Shown: piece after piece, positions 9,760 to 17,975 of the stretch
How the letters are laid out: every line of letters begins with the position of its first letter
Position numbering within the stretch: position 1 is the first letter of the stretch
DNA from: Chitinivibrionales bacterium
Lineage (GTDB): Bacteria; Fibrobacterota; Chitinivibrionia; Chitinivibrionales; WJKA01
Length of the DNA stretch: 64,000 nt
Assembly (NCBI GenBank): GCA_014728295.1
Contig: WJLW01000033.1
Location: 62,001-126,000, forward strand
Direction: 5' to 3'
Made by a program: the position numbers and the translations under genes
The notes under the pieces: generated by a model
Told to the model about the DNA's origin: nothing
What the model saw: the letters and a program-made list of their open reading frames with translations, nothing else
Database searches by the model: none

Positions 9760-10248
9760 CTATTCGATCTCGCTGGCATGGACGAGATTGCTTTTCCAAC
9801 CGAATCCCTTTTTCACAAAAATCTCAGTGATGATAAAATCTGTTGATTCACTAATCTTATCCGATCTGATTGCTTTCTCTTCAATTTGGGAAACGGCAAA
9901 CGCCATTTGCACATCATTGGCAAAGAATAATTGATAGCTTTTTATATTGTATACAAGTTGCCTGGGCTTTGCTCGCTTGATCATGTTAATAAAGCTGTCG
10001 CGGTCATAAGATCTTCCATGGTGATTGATGAATCGAAAATCATCCGAGCATAGTTTGTCTATCTCTTTCGTATTTCGATCGGCTAATGCCTGCAGACGCT
10101 CAATGGTCAATTCTTTCAGCTTATTTCGTTGTGTTGCTCCGGTGTCGGCTTGCAGAGGAACCAATGCCGACAAATGAACGATTAGTGCAATTGCCGCAAT
10201 GAGCGCATACCCGTATTGCTTGGCGCAGAAGGTTGTATAGGCGGGCAA
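9760..10248 (-). CDS. Exported NTF2/SnoaL-like (DUF4440-type) small protein
   Basis: The 162-residue product starts with a basic stretch and one hydrophobic segment (YGYALIAAIALIVHLSALVPLQA), consistent with an exported or membrane-anchored protein. The rest resembles the cone-shaped NTF2/SnoaL fold: a helix with LQALADRNTKEIDKLCSDDFRFINHHGRSYDRDSF-type spacing, then beta strands. Such domains bind small ligands or act as enzymes; no specific activity can be named. I place the start at TTG 10248, since AAGGAG stands just upstream, rather than at ATG 10293. Its upstream region carries two CRP/Rex-like palindromes. Confidence 0.6.
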   Translation of the reverse strand: MPAYTTFCAKQYGYALIAAIALIVHLSALVPLQADTGATQRNKLKELTIERLQALADRNTKEIDKLCSDDFRFINHHGRSYDRDSFINMIKRAKPRQLVYNIKSYQLFFANDVQMAFAVSQIEEKAIRSDKISESTDFIITEIFVKKGFGWKSNLVHASEIE

Positions 10249-10302
10249 ATGAAACTCCTTTCCTGGCCTGAAGAAATTAGTTTTCCTTCTCACTCCCGCT
10301 CA

Positions 10303-10332
10303 AGTATATCATCTGCGCGTGACGGTTGTCAC
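10303..10332 (-). promoter_or_regulatory. Candidate promoter of the NTF2-like gene
   Basis: On the minus strand a -35-like GTGACA (10327-10332) and a -10-like TATACT (10303-10308) are separated by 18 bases. The -35 overlaps the first palindrome at 10319-10332. This is pattern matching only. Confidence 0.35.
10319..10332. promoter_or_regulatory. CRP/Rex-type palindrome, site 1
   Basis: GTGA-N6-TCAC, an imperfect version of the TGTGA-N6-TCACA operator bound by CRP-family regulators; Rex operators have the same geometry. Its centre is 41 bases from that of site 2, about four helical turns. Confidence 0.45.
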
Positions 10333-10358
10333 TATCAGGGATGCCGGCGTCATTGCTT

Positions 10359-10374
10359 TGTGACTGTCGTCACA
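10359..10374. promoter_or_regulatory. CRP/Rex-type palindrome, site 2
   Basis: A perfect TGTGA-N6-TCACA. One further flanking T gives TTGTGA-N6-TCACA, which also matches the Rex operator layout. A rex gene lies about 7 kb away in the same window. Confidence 0.5.
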
Positions 10375-10563
10375 TTTGAGGGCTATTCATAACTTACGCA
10401 TAATCAGTGACATGTGGGCGTTTGGGCATTGTTTTTATCTTGATATTTGCAACCGGTAATTTACATTCCGTTTATTGTTTAATGCCGGGGATATACTTTA
10501 GACATGTTTACCAGCAAGAATTTGATCTTGACACATTCAACCTCATCCATCAAGGAGTACGGT

Positions 10564-11772
10564 ATGCGTATCTTAACTGCTCTCGCTCTGGTTTTTATGC
10601 TTCTGCTTCTCAATTCCTGCTACGAGGGGATCGATCCGGTCTCTCCGCAAGACGGCGATGCGCCAGGCCAGGCCGAGCTGGCTATTGAGCTTGGTAAAGT
10701 CGGCTCATTGGCAAAAGCGACGGCCGCGGCCGAAATCAGGCTGAGCGCACTGTATTTGAAGCTGACTGCACAGGGCGAAGGAGATATTAATGATACTTTT
10801 GCGTTGTCGGGTCACGATCAAATTACCATTACCAAAAAGTACGAGAATTTAACGCCCTGCAAAGAGTGGACGCTGACAGTTGAATCTCGTGACGCCGTGA
10901 ATCAGGTTATACACTTCGGGCGTGAGATCTTCAAAGTCAATCCCGGCAAAACGAGTAAAGTAGACCTTGAATTACTGGCCAACTACTCAATGCTTGTTGC
11001 AAATTTCTTTCCGATACCGGCTAATATTACCAGGTGCGAAGTTGTTCTTGACGGCCGTTCCACGACCGATTCTTCTTTTTCGGCCGGCGCTCACAGCAAC
11101 GACACGGTGCGTCTGTCGTATGATTATTTACGGGCAAGCGATTGCATGCAGCATACGATCAAGATGAATGTGTACGGTGAATACATGGGAAGCACGCTAC
11201 TTCTTTACACCGGGGAAATATCTATTTGTGTGAAGTCCGGTGAGGACAAGACATACAATCTGCGTCTGAGATGGGTAGGGCCGACAATTCAGGACGCCGG
11301 CGCCGCCGACATCAATGTTGAGCTGGGGACGGTGGGCACGGTCACGCTCAATGGAATCATCGATTCTCCCCAAGGCAGCAGCACCGGTGACGCACTGTAC
11401 GATTCGGTGATAGCCTGTAACAGCGAAGACGTTAGCGACAACAATGCCCGTTGCGAACTGTGCCGACAATGCGATGACAGCGATGAAGCCGGATTCGAAG
11501 TCGATCTTGAACAGGAAGTCGAAAATGTCGGCATTGATTTCGAATTCAAGGGCAAAGCAAGCTGTGGCCGGATCAAGGTTATCCGCCTGTACCACTCTCG
11601 TGATAAAAAATCCTGGAAAAGCTTCTGGGCACGTTCGACTAAAAATGGCTGGGAGCTTTACCGCGGCAATGCGGCCATTGCCTGCGCGTTCAAATACGTG
11701 AAAGCAAATGTGGTCGGATGTTCGAAAGTAAAAGTTGCATTCAAATTCAAAAAGCTTGACGTCGATGAATAG
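10564..11772 (+). CDS. Lipoprotein of unknown function
   Basis: A 402-residue lipoprotein. ATG 10564 follows AAGGAG and gives a clean signal (MRILTALALVFMLLLL) with lipobox LLNSC. The next in-frame start upstream (10504) would bury the signal. The mature part is acidic, with repeated beta-sandwich-like blocks: VDLELLANYSMLVANFFPIP and a later DINVELGTVGTVTLNG. It has a Cys-rich patch, NARCELCRQCDDSDE, near residue 295, perhaps disulfides or a metal site. The C-terminal third is Lys-rich. I recognise no family. It stands alone, ending in a hairpin terminator. Confidence 0.72.
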   Translation: MRILTALALVFMLLLLNSCYEGIDPVSPQDGDAPGQAELAIELGKVGSLAKATAAAEIRLSALYLKLTAQGEGDINDTFALSGHDQITITKKYENLTPCKEWTLTVESRDAVNQVIHFGREIFKVNPGKTSKVDLELLANYSMLVANFFPIPANITRCEVVLDGRSTTDSSFSAGAHSNDTVRLSYDYLRASDCMQHTIKMNVYGEYMGSTLLLYTGEISICVKSGEDKTYNLRLRWVGPTIQDAGAADINVELGTVGTVTLNGIIDSPQGSSTGDALYDSVIACNSEDVSDNNARCELCRQCDDSDEAGFEVDLEQEVENVGIDFEFKGKASCGRIKVIRLYHSRDKKSWKSFWARSTKNGWELYRGNAAIACAFKYVKANVVGCSKVKVAFKFKKLDVDE

Positions 11773-11812
11773 TGCCGACGGCTTACCTCACCACTCCATA
11801 TAGATTGAAAGG

Positions 11813-11839
11813 GGACTGGTTTTTGAACCGGTCCTTTTT
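11813..11839 (+). terminator. Rho-independent terminator after the lipoprotein gene
   Basis: An eight-base-pair stem (11813-11820 with 11827-11834, one G-U pair) closes a six-base loop and is followed by five Ts. It lies 40 bases after the lipoprotein stop. Confidence 0.75.
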
Positions 11840-11843
11840 CGCT

Positions 11844-12341
11844 TTATCCGGCAGCCGCCTGGCGGAATCGTTGCAGATGTGGAACAGCGATAAGGTCGTA
11901 CAGAAATGAGCAGGCTTTATCGAGGTTGTGTCTGGCCTGTGGGGTCATAGGTTCACCCAGCTCCCAGCTATACCCCTTTATTTCGAGCAGAAAGGCATCG
12001 GGTTGCTTTGCGTAAAGGTCGCGGCAAAGCGCCACGACGGATGATGGCGCCATCGCATGGGTAGTAAAGGTTACTTCGGGGGCAGGTTGCAGTGAGGTGA
12101 AGCTGAAATGCTCGATGTCATTTTGGGATGCGTCGGCGAAAATTACGATGTCGTATGCTGATATCGCCAGTGCATCCTCTGCGTTAAGCTGGTAGTTGGT
12201 GTCAACCTTTACGTGGGGATGGGCCGTCTCTTCAAGGCGTTCGGCCAGGGCGATTCCGGCTCCATCATCGCCCCGGCTGGGATTACCATATCCATAAATA
12301 AAAACAGTAAGAGGGTTTTCGCTACTTGCTCTTGCTGTCAA
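11844..12341 (-). CDS. [NiFe]-hydrogenase maturation endopeptidase
   Basis: This 165-residue protein belongs to the HyaD/HybD/HoxW peptidase family that trims the C-terminal tail of the hydrogenase large subunit after nickel insertion. The family opening YGYGNPSRGDDGAGIALAE is seen at about residues 16-34, including the nickel-sensing acidic residue region; a second conserved Asp lies in IVIFADAS. It overlaps the end of hoxH by 20 bases (start 12341, hoxH stop at 12322), so it is the last gene of the hox operon and its substrate is encoded directly upstream. Calling it hoxW is reasonable but not certain. Confidence 0.87.
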   Translation of the reverse strand: MTARASSENPLTVFIYGYGNPSRGDDGAGIALAERLEETAHPHVKVDTNYQLNAEDALAISAYDIVIFADASQNDIEHFSFTSLQPAPEVTFTTHAMAPSSVVALCRDLYAKQPDAFLLEIKGYSWELGEPMTPQARHNLDKACSFLYDLIAVPHLQRFRQAAAG

Positions 12342-13773
12342 TCAGGTTGTCCTGTGCGTCATAGATACTTACTTCAAGCGGCATTTTGCCGATTGCATGC
12401 GTTGCGCAACTCAGGCAAGGGTCGTAGGCTCGAATTGCAACTTCAACACCATTGAGCATACCTTCGGTTACTTCAGGTTTCTCGGAAATGGTATTGTCGG
12501 CGACCCAATTGACGGCCCGGTTCATCGGCTCATTATTGTTGGTCGTGGATACGATAAGATTACACATGGTAATCAAATCGTTTTCGTCAACATCATAGTG
12601 GTGAAAAAGCGTTCCCCGCGGCGCTTCGATCAGACCGATGCCGGAGGGTTTGCGTTCGCCTTTGGTTACTAGATCGGTTCCCTGCAGGTCGCTGTCATTG
12701 AGCAGGTCTTTAATCATTTCGGCCGAATGAAGCGTTTCAATCAAACGCGCCCAGTGCGTATGCATGGACATATTGTTCGGCTTCCCGGCGGTGTATGCTT
12801 TATATTTTTCGAATTCGGCCTGTGCGAGCGGAGTCGGGATAAAGTCGCAGGTATTCAGTCGAGCCAACGGTCCAACCCGGTACCAGCCGTCTTTTTTACC
12901 AAGTGACTTGAGGTAGGGAAATTTCATGTAGGTCCATGAGCGTACCTCTTCGCCGATATAATCGAGATAATCCTGATAATCAACGTCATCAAGAATTCTG
13001 TTGCCGTCTCTATCAACTGCACGCAGTACGCCGTGATACAGATCCAGCGCGCCGTCTTTGCGAACCAGGCTTAAATGATTCGAATCAAAAGAGGCAAAAT
13101 TATCGATCAGACCCTTGTTTTTGCTTTGATAATCCTTGAAGAAATCAAGCGCTCCCTGCGACCATTCGATCATTTTGTCGACATTGGGTATTTCCTTGCC
13201 GTCAAGAAACCAGTCGCGTTCTTCGGGGGAGAGGTTTTTGTTGATGCCGCCGGGGATCGCTCCGGTGCCATGAATTTTTTTGCCGGCGGTGGCTCTGATA
13301 ATTTCCTGTCCGAATTTACGCATCATGACGCCCTGGACCGCAAGATCTTTGTGTTGCATGGCAACGCCGATGATGTTTCTGATTGCCGGGTCGGCATCTA
13401 TGCCAAACAACAGATCAGGCGAACAGAGGTGAAAAAAGTGCAAGGCATGCGACTGGAACATCTGTCCGTAGTGCATCAGGCGGCGCATTTTTTCACCGGT
13501 TGGGGTAAGACCCTCTCCGGCTCCCGCACCCACGATGACGTCCATGGCTTTTGCCGCGGCAAGGTGATGGCTTACGGGACAGATGCCGCACAATCTTTGC
13601 ACGAGCACGGGACCTTCCCAGTAAGGTCTGCCCTGAACAAAGCGTTCAAAGCCACGAAATTCCACAATGTGTAATCTGCTCTGGGTAACTTTGTTGGCAT
13701 CGTCAAGGTGTATGGTTACCTTGCCGTGACCTTCAACACGCGTTACCGGTTCGATGGTTATTTTCTTTCCCAT
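12322..13773 (-). CDS. hoxH: NAD-reducing [NiFe] hydrogenase large subunit
   Basis: The 483-residue large subunit carries both nickel-binding motifs: RLCGICPVSHH (Cys62, Cys65) and DPCLSCATH near the C-terminus (Cys453, Cys456). A 24-residue tail follows His459 and would be removed by the peptidase encoded just downstream. The N-terminal TIEPVTRVEGHGKV is typical of soluble group 3 enzymes. With HoxY it forms the hydrogen-activating module, coupled to the diaphorase HoxF-HoxU in the cytoplasm. GGAG precedes the ATG. It lies 20 bases after hoxY. The nickel-insertion (hyp) genes are not in this window. Confidence 0.95.
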   Translation of the reverse strand: MGKKITIEPVTRVEGHGKVTIHLDDANKVTQSRLHIVEFRGFERFVQGRPYWEGPVLVQRLCGICPVSHHLAAAKAMDVIVGAGAGEGLTPTGEKMRRLMHYGQMFQSHALHFFHLCSPDLLFGIDADPAIRNIIGVAMQHKDLAVQGVMMRKFGQEIIRATAGKKIHGTGAIPGGINKNLSPEERDWFLDGKEIPNVDKMIEWSQGALDFFKDYQSKNKGLIDNFASFDSNHLSLVRKDGALDLYHGVLRAVDRDGNRILDDVDYQDYLDYIGEEVRSWTYMKFPYLKSLGKKDGWYRVGPLARLNTCDFIPTPLAQAEFEKYKAYTAGKPNNMSMHTHWARLIETLHSAEMIKDLLNDSDLQGTDLVTKGERKPSGIGLIEAPRGTLFHHYDVDENDLITMCNLIVSTTNNNEPMNRAVNWVADNTISEKPEVTEGMLNGVEVAIRAYDPCLSCATHAIGKMPLEVSIYDAQDNLIDSKSK

Positions 13774-13793
13774 GATTGCTCCATGACAAAATG

Positions 13794-14333
13794 TTAATCG
13801 AATTTCACTACTTCATAGGGCAATTCCATTTGCTCACCCTTAATCAGTGCTACCAAGGCATTCCAGATTAAATCGGCACGCGGAGGGCATCCGGGCAGAT
13901 AATAATCGATTTTGACTATGTCCTGACACGGATAAACCTTATCCAGTATCATAGGAAGCTCGTCGTCATTCGGTATGATCTTATCATCTACCGTTGGTGA
14001 TTTCAGATAGGCCTCCTCCAGGCATTCCTGGACGGGAATGGTATTGCGCAGTGCAGGCAGGCCGCCCATCAGCGCACACTCCCCGACAGCAATGAGCGCA
14101 TTGCAGTTCTTTCTGAAATCGCGCAGAACATGGACATTCTCGCTATTGCAACAGCCACCCTCGATCAGACCGATATCGCATTGCTTAGTGAAGGTTTTGA
14201 TATCGTCAATGGGCGATTTGTTGAACTCGACAAGCTCGATCAGATCGAGAATTCTTTCATCGATATCCAGTATTGACATGTGGCAGCCAAAACAGCCGGC
14301 CAGCGATGTCGTTGCTACTACGGGCTTTCCCAT
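13794..14333 (-). CDS. hoxY: NAD-reducing hydrogenase small subunit
   Basis: At 179 residues it has the short, single-cluster small subunit size of Hox hydrogenases. The four cysteine ligands of the proximal [4Fe-4S] cluster are visible: AGCFGCHMS (Cys14/Cys17), EGGCCNSEN, GECALMGG and LPGCPPRAD. It passes electrons between HoxH and HoxU. AGGAGG is placed upstream of the ATG. It sits between hoxU and hoxH in the usual order. It lacks the Tat signal and extra clusters of membrane uptake hydrogenases, consistent with a cytoplasmic enzyme. Confidence 0.94.
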   Translation of the reverse strand: MGKPVVATTSLAGCFGCHMSILDIDERILDLIELVEFNKSPIDDIKTFTKQCDIGLIEGGCCNSENVHVLRDFRKNCNALIAVGECALMGGLPALRNTIPVQECLEEAYLKSPTVDDKIIPNDDELPMILDKVYPCQDIVKIDYYLPGCPPRADLIWNALVALIKGEQMELPYEVVKFD

Positions 14334-14360
14334 AATGAAAATTCCTCCTGTATGCTAACC

Positions 14361-15059
14361 TTAGCGGTTCATTACAACGTCATCAATCGGTTTTGCGTCG
14401 TATTTACGTTTGCCGATCGGGGTGTTAAATCCCTGCTCTTTGTGGATGATGGCGCCAACCGGGCACAGATCCATAGCTTCCTGGGCCTGTACGTCGGTGA
14501 GCCCGTCGGCCAGTTCGGGATCGATATTGATGTCAATGACGCTGCCGCGTTTCTGAAAGGCAAAAACATGCTTGCCGTCAGAAGTGGTAACAGCTCTGAC
14601 ACAACGTTTACACATGATACAGCGGTTGCGCTCCAGCACCAGCTTGGAAGAAGATGCGTCAAGCTCTTTTGGTTTAAAGGTGAATTTGAAGCGCGGGGCC
14701 ATCATCTGATAGTGATAGGCCATTGCCTGCAATTCGCAACTGCCGCTTTTTTCGCACGCCGGACAAAAGTGATTGCCGTCCACAAAAAGCATCTCGATGA
14801 TGATTTTGCGCATGCTGGAAATCTCTTCGGTCTCGTTTTCGACTACCATGCCGTCGGTTGCTTCCGTGGTGCATGCCGACATGAAACGGCCGTTTGCCTT
14901 GCAGGTGCAGATGCGGCAGGTGCCCACCGGCTTCAGGTTTTCAAAATGACACAGCGTCGGTATGTAAACGCCGTTGGCTTTGGCCGCATCGGCGATATTG
15001 GCGCCCGCATCGGAGGTGCAGGTTTTTCCGTCTATGGTGAAGGTAATCTGTTCGCTCAT
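14361..15059 (-). CDS. hoxU: NAD-reducing hydrogenase diaphorase subunit HoxU
   Basis: A 232-residue NuoG-N-terminus-like protein. It shows a plant-type [2Fe-2S] site (Cys37, Cys48, Cys51, Cys63, in TLCHFE...GTCRICTCK...SACTT), a His-Cys3 segment (HFCPACEKSGSCELQ) and a ferredoxin-like segment (RCIMCKRCVRA with DLCPVGAI). These clusters form the electron wire between HoxF and HoxY. AAGGAAGAG precedes the ATG. The gene follows hoxF by 16 bases. Length matches HoxU of other bidirectional hydrogenases. Confidence 0.94.
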   Translation of the reverse strand: MSEQITFTIDGKTCTSDAGANIADAAKANGVYIPTLCHFENLKPVGTCRICTCKANGRFMSACTTEATDGMVVENETEEISSMRKIIIEMLFVDGNHFCPACEKSGSCELQAMAYHYQMMAPRFKFTFKPKELDASSSKLVLERNRCIMCKRCVRAVTTSDGKHVFAFQKRGSVIDINIDPELADGLTDVQAQEAMDLCPVGAIIHKEQGFNTPIGKRKYDAKPIDDVVMNR

Positions 15060-15075
15060 GTTCTCTTCCTTTTAC

Positions 15076-16860
15076 TTAAAGTTGAGGGGTTCGTCCGGCA
15101 TATTCACACGCATCCGAAACTGCCTTCTCAAGATTGAATCCTGTTTGATAATCTGAATCACGACTCAGAATTTCATCAAAATCGGTTTTAAAATTCTGCA
15201 AGGCAGTGATGATCGGATTTGAGGCTGTCTGTCCCAGACCACAACGACTCATATTTTTCATCGTTGTCGCAATCTGATTGATTTCTTCAACATCGTCGGC
15301 TACGCCGTTACCGGCAATAATTTTTTCAACCTTTTCCTTGAGCAACTGATTGCCGGTGCGACACGGTACGCATGCTCCGCATGATTCATCTTTAAAAAAT
15401 TCGATAAAGTTTGAAATTACACTGAGAATATTGCGATCCTTGCCTATTATTATTATTGATCCGCCCGTCGCCAGGTCTTCGTAGCTCAAGGCGCGGCCGA
15501 ATTCGTTTTCCGAAATCATGGTACCGGACGGGCCGCCCACCTGAACGGCTTTGGAATTTGTGGCGCCAACGGTACTCAACAGGTCGTTGATGCGCATGCC
15601 CCACTCGATTTCATAAACCCCGGGTTTGTCACAATCACCCGAAACGCTGAGGACTTTGGTACCGGAGGATGTCTGTGTTCCCATTCCTTTATACCATTCG
15701 GCGCCATTGAGCACGATTCTGGCCGCCGCACAAAAGGTCTCGACGTTATTTACCGAGGTCGGCATGTCATTGTAGCCTTTGGTCACCGGAAAAGGGGGAC
15801 GCGAGCGCGGCTCGCCGCGTTTGCCTTCCGCCGATTCGATCAGCGCCGATTCTTCACCGCATACGTAAGCGCCGGCGCCGAACTGAATGCGTAAATCAAA
15901 GTTGAATCCACTTTTTCCGGCGATGTTTTCACCCAGTAGATTTGTGTCACGATACGACTGCAGTCTTGATTCGAGGAATTCCCTCATATAGCGATATTCG
16001 CCTCTGAGGTAAATGATCCCTTCCTGTGCGCCGATGGCATATCCGGCGCAAATCATGCCGTCAAACATGAGTTCCGGCTGCCTGGTAATGATCACCCGGT
16101 CTTTGAAAGTACCCGGTTCGCCTTCATCAGCGTTACACATCACATAGTGCTTTTCGCCGGGTGCCTTGCGGCAGAATTCCCATTTCATACCGGCCGGAAA
16201 ACCGGCTCCACCGCGTCCGCGTAGATTCGAATCCTTTACTTGCTTAATTAGGGCATCGGGATCCAGCGAAAGCGCCTTTTTTACTGCAGCTCCCGCCTCA
16301 TATTCGTCAAAAACCACTTTGCCGCTCATGCGCAGATTATCGTTAACCGTCGAAGCGATTGCACTGTCGCCCTTGCCGGCAACCCCGACGAGATCAGCGA
16401 TGCTTGTGCCGGCCTTTATCGCGGCAACCAGCTTGCTTACCTTTTCGGTGGTCAGGTTGGCAAACGGAATTCCATTAATGAGCGCGGCGGGCTCCTGATC
16501 GTTCATGCCGATATCGGCTGTGTAGTGCAGGCCGATCAGGCTGTCGGAGGTAACCTCCCCAAAGGAGCATCCTGCCTCTTTTTCGAATGCCGCGGCGATC
16601 TCTGATACGCCCTTCATTTCGGCTACCGCGCTGTTGTTCAGGTAAACTGCGTATTTGCCGGTCTGCGTGCGAGAGAAGAAGTGATAGAACGTAACGGTTT
16701 CTAAAACATCGACTTTTGAGCAATTGAGGCCTTGTGCCACCTGAGCGATTGCCTCGTCCGAGATATATCCTTCGGCATTCTGAATTTCAATCAAAATGTC
16801 CATCAGGCGTCCCGGATCGTTGTTGAAGTTTGCTGCTATTTGCGCTATATCCAGTGCCAT
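15076..16860 (-). CDS. hoxF: NAD-reducing hydrogenase diaphorase subunit HoxF (NuoE-NuoF fusion)
   Basis: The 594-residue protein joins a NuoE-like domain (about 1-160) to a NuoF-like domain that binds FMN and NAD(H). Visible NuoF motifs include LRGRGGAGFPAGMKW, CNADEGEPGTFKDR, GAGAYVCGEESALIES, and the [4Fe-4S] ligands ESCGACVPCR with a distal SRCGLG. The NuoE part keeps the fold (AQGLNCSKVDVLETVTFYHFF) but the expected cluster cysteines are gone: it reads YAVYLNNSAV and LIGLHYTADIGMND where ligands normally lie. It is the first gene of the operon and lies directly after rex on the same strand. No separate hoxE is present. Confidence 0.95.
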   Translation of the reverse strand: MALDIAQIAANFNNDPGRLMDILIEIQNAEGYISDEAIAQVAQGLNCSKVDVLETVTFYHFFSRTQTGKYAVYLNNSAVAEMKGVSEIAAAFEKEAGCSFGEVTSDSLIGLHYTADIGMNDQEPAALINGIPFANLTTEKVSKLVAAIKAGTSIADLVGVAGKGDSAIASTVNDNLRMSGKVVFDEYEAGAAVKKALSLDPDALIKQVKDSNLRGRGGAGFPAGMKWEFCRKAPGEKHYVMCNADEGEPGTFKDRVIITRQPELMFDGMICAGYAIGAQEGIIYLRGEYRYMREFLESRLQSYRDTNLLGENIAGKSGFNFDLRIQFGAGAYVCGEESALIESAEGKRGEPRSRPPFPVTKGYNDMPTSVNNVETFCAAARIVLNGAEWYKGMGTQTSSGTKVLSVSGDCDKPGVYEIEWGMRINDLLSTVGATNSKAVQVGGPSGTMISENEFGRALSYEDLATGGSIIIIGKDRNILSVISNFIEFFKDESCGACVPCRTGNQLLKEKVEKIIAGNGVADDVEEINQIATTMKNMSRCGLGQTASNPIITALQNFKTDFDEILSRDSDYQTGFNLEKAVSDACEYAGRTPQL

Positions 16861-16924
16861 ACGGGGATATTCCTTTCATTACGGTTTGTGTTTATAGCCG
16901 CACGATGAGTCTTCTAAATATATT

Positions 16925-16947
16925 TTATGTGCAGAAAAGGAACATAA
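16925..16947. promoter_or_regulatory. Inverted repeat in the hox leader
   Basis: TTATGT and ACATAA arms separated by 11 bases, between the candidate hox promoter and the hoxF start. It could be an operator or a leader hairpin; no regulator is assigned. Confidence 0.25.
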
Positions 16948-16989
16948 TACTGAATATTCCGGTCGCTTTCTGTCCCTATTATCACATTA

Positions 16990-17018
16990 ATTATACATGT
17001 TATGAACAAGAAAAGCAA
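16990..17018 (-). promoter_or_regulatory. Candidate hox operon promoter with overlapping possible operator
   Basis: On the minus strand TTGCTT (17013-17018) and a perfect -10 TATAAT (16990-16995) are 17 bases apart. The spacer contains TTGTTCATAACA (16998-17009), whose first ten bases recur upstream of rex at 17855-17864. The leader to hoxF would be about 120 bases. Control by Rex is plausible from context, but the site does not match the usual TTGTGA-N6-TCACAA form. Confidence 0.45.
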
Positions 17019-17081
17019 CAACAAGGTATGGTGGTTTTGCAAATTTGATATAAGTCCTTGTCAGCGCTGTGATTATCATTT

Positions 17082-17726
17082 TTACTCCACCGGCCTGTTT
17101 TTTTGCTTCTTGCGTTGCTGGTTGACAAAGTAAATCAGGTTTTCCAGTTCTATCTGCAAATTAACATTCGAAACATGAACGCTATCCTGTGACTTAAGCT
17201 GCACGGGTGCAAAATTCAAAATTCCCTCTATTCCCGCCTCAACCAGTGCATCGAATGCCTGCCGGGCGGCAAGGTAAGGTACGGCAATGATCCCGATCTT
17301 GATTTTGTGCACCTTTACAAATGCAGTTAATTCATGAAAAGGCAGAATGGGAACTTCTGCGTCGCCGTCAAGCTTTTCCGGATCGATGTCAAAACCGGCG
17401 ACGATTTGCAGTCCCCCCTTTTTGAATTCCCCGTATTCCATCAACGCGCGGCCGATTTTGCCGACACCGATAATTATCACCTGGTGCAGGTCGTTTTGTC
17501 CGAGGATATCGGTAAGCTGTTCGATCAATTCATCAACCTGGTATCCGCCTTTTTTGCTGCCCGTGATACTGAAGGAAGAGAAATCTTTGCGCACCTGTGA
17601 TGCGGTCTCTCCCGCCGCATCGGCAATATTGTCTGAAAACACTTTGACAAAATCGATTTGCTTGAGGCGAATAAGTGCATTTTTGTACTGCGACAGCCGA
17701 TGAATGACGCCGTGATTTTTTTTCAT
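17082..17726 (-). CDS. rex: Redox-sensing transcriptional repressor Rex
   Basis: The 214-residue protein has the Rex layout: an N-terminal winged helix with SQYKNALIRL and TASQVRKDFSSF, then a Rossmann domain with IIIGVGKIGRAL (Gly87-Gly92) that reads the NADH/NAD+ ratio, followed by FDIDPEK and a C-terminal swapped helix. Rex represses fermentation and redox genes and lets go when NADH is high. Its position directly upstream of an NAD-linked hydrogenase operon, same strand, suggests hox is a target. The domain opening lacks the first residues of some homologues but is otherwise complete. Confidence 0.92.
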   Translation of the reverse strand: MKKNHGVIHRLSQYKNALIRLKQIDFVKVFSDNIADAAGETASQVRKDFSSFSITGSKKGGYQVDELIEQLTDILGQNDLHQVIIIGVGKIGRALMEYGEFKKGGLQIVAGFDIDPEKLDGDAEVPILPFHELTAFVKVHKIKIGIIAVPYLAARQAFDALVEAGIEGILNFAPVQLKSQDSVHVSNVNLQIELENLIYFVNQQRKKQKNRPVE

Positions 17727-17854
17727 AGTCTATCCTGAATAGCTACGCGCATAAGTCCGAGTCTGGTGCAGGGTGCAGAAATTGGAAATTCGAATATTGT
17801 GGCCCGGGAAGTGTCGTTTCTTTTTAATTCGGCTAATGCTTTGTAATTTCGGGT

Positions 17855-17864
17855 TTGTTCATAA
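17855..17864 (+). promoter_or_regulatory. TTGTTCATAA element upstream of rex
   Basis: This ten-base element is also found on the opposite strand in the hox promoter (17000-17009). It lies among direct repeats of AATTTCGG (about 17845-17852 and 17863-17870). A shared operator is possible; chance is not excluded. Confidence 0.25.
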
Positions 17865-17975
17865 TTTCGGATTAAAATAATATATATGTTGCAGCCCGCT
17901 TGCCTTTTAGCAATTCAGGGTACACCTAAAGAAACCAAAATGCTTTCTGTGAATTAAGCAACAGTGCTGCAGTTT

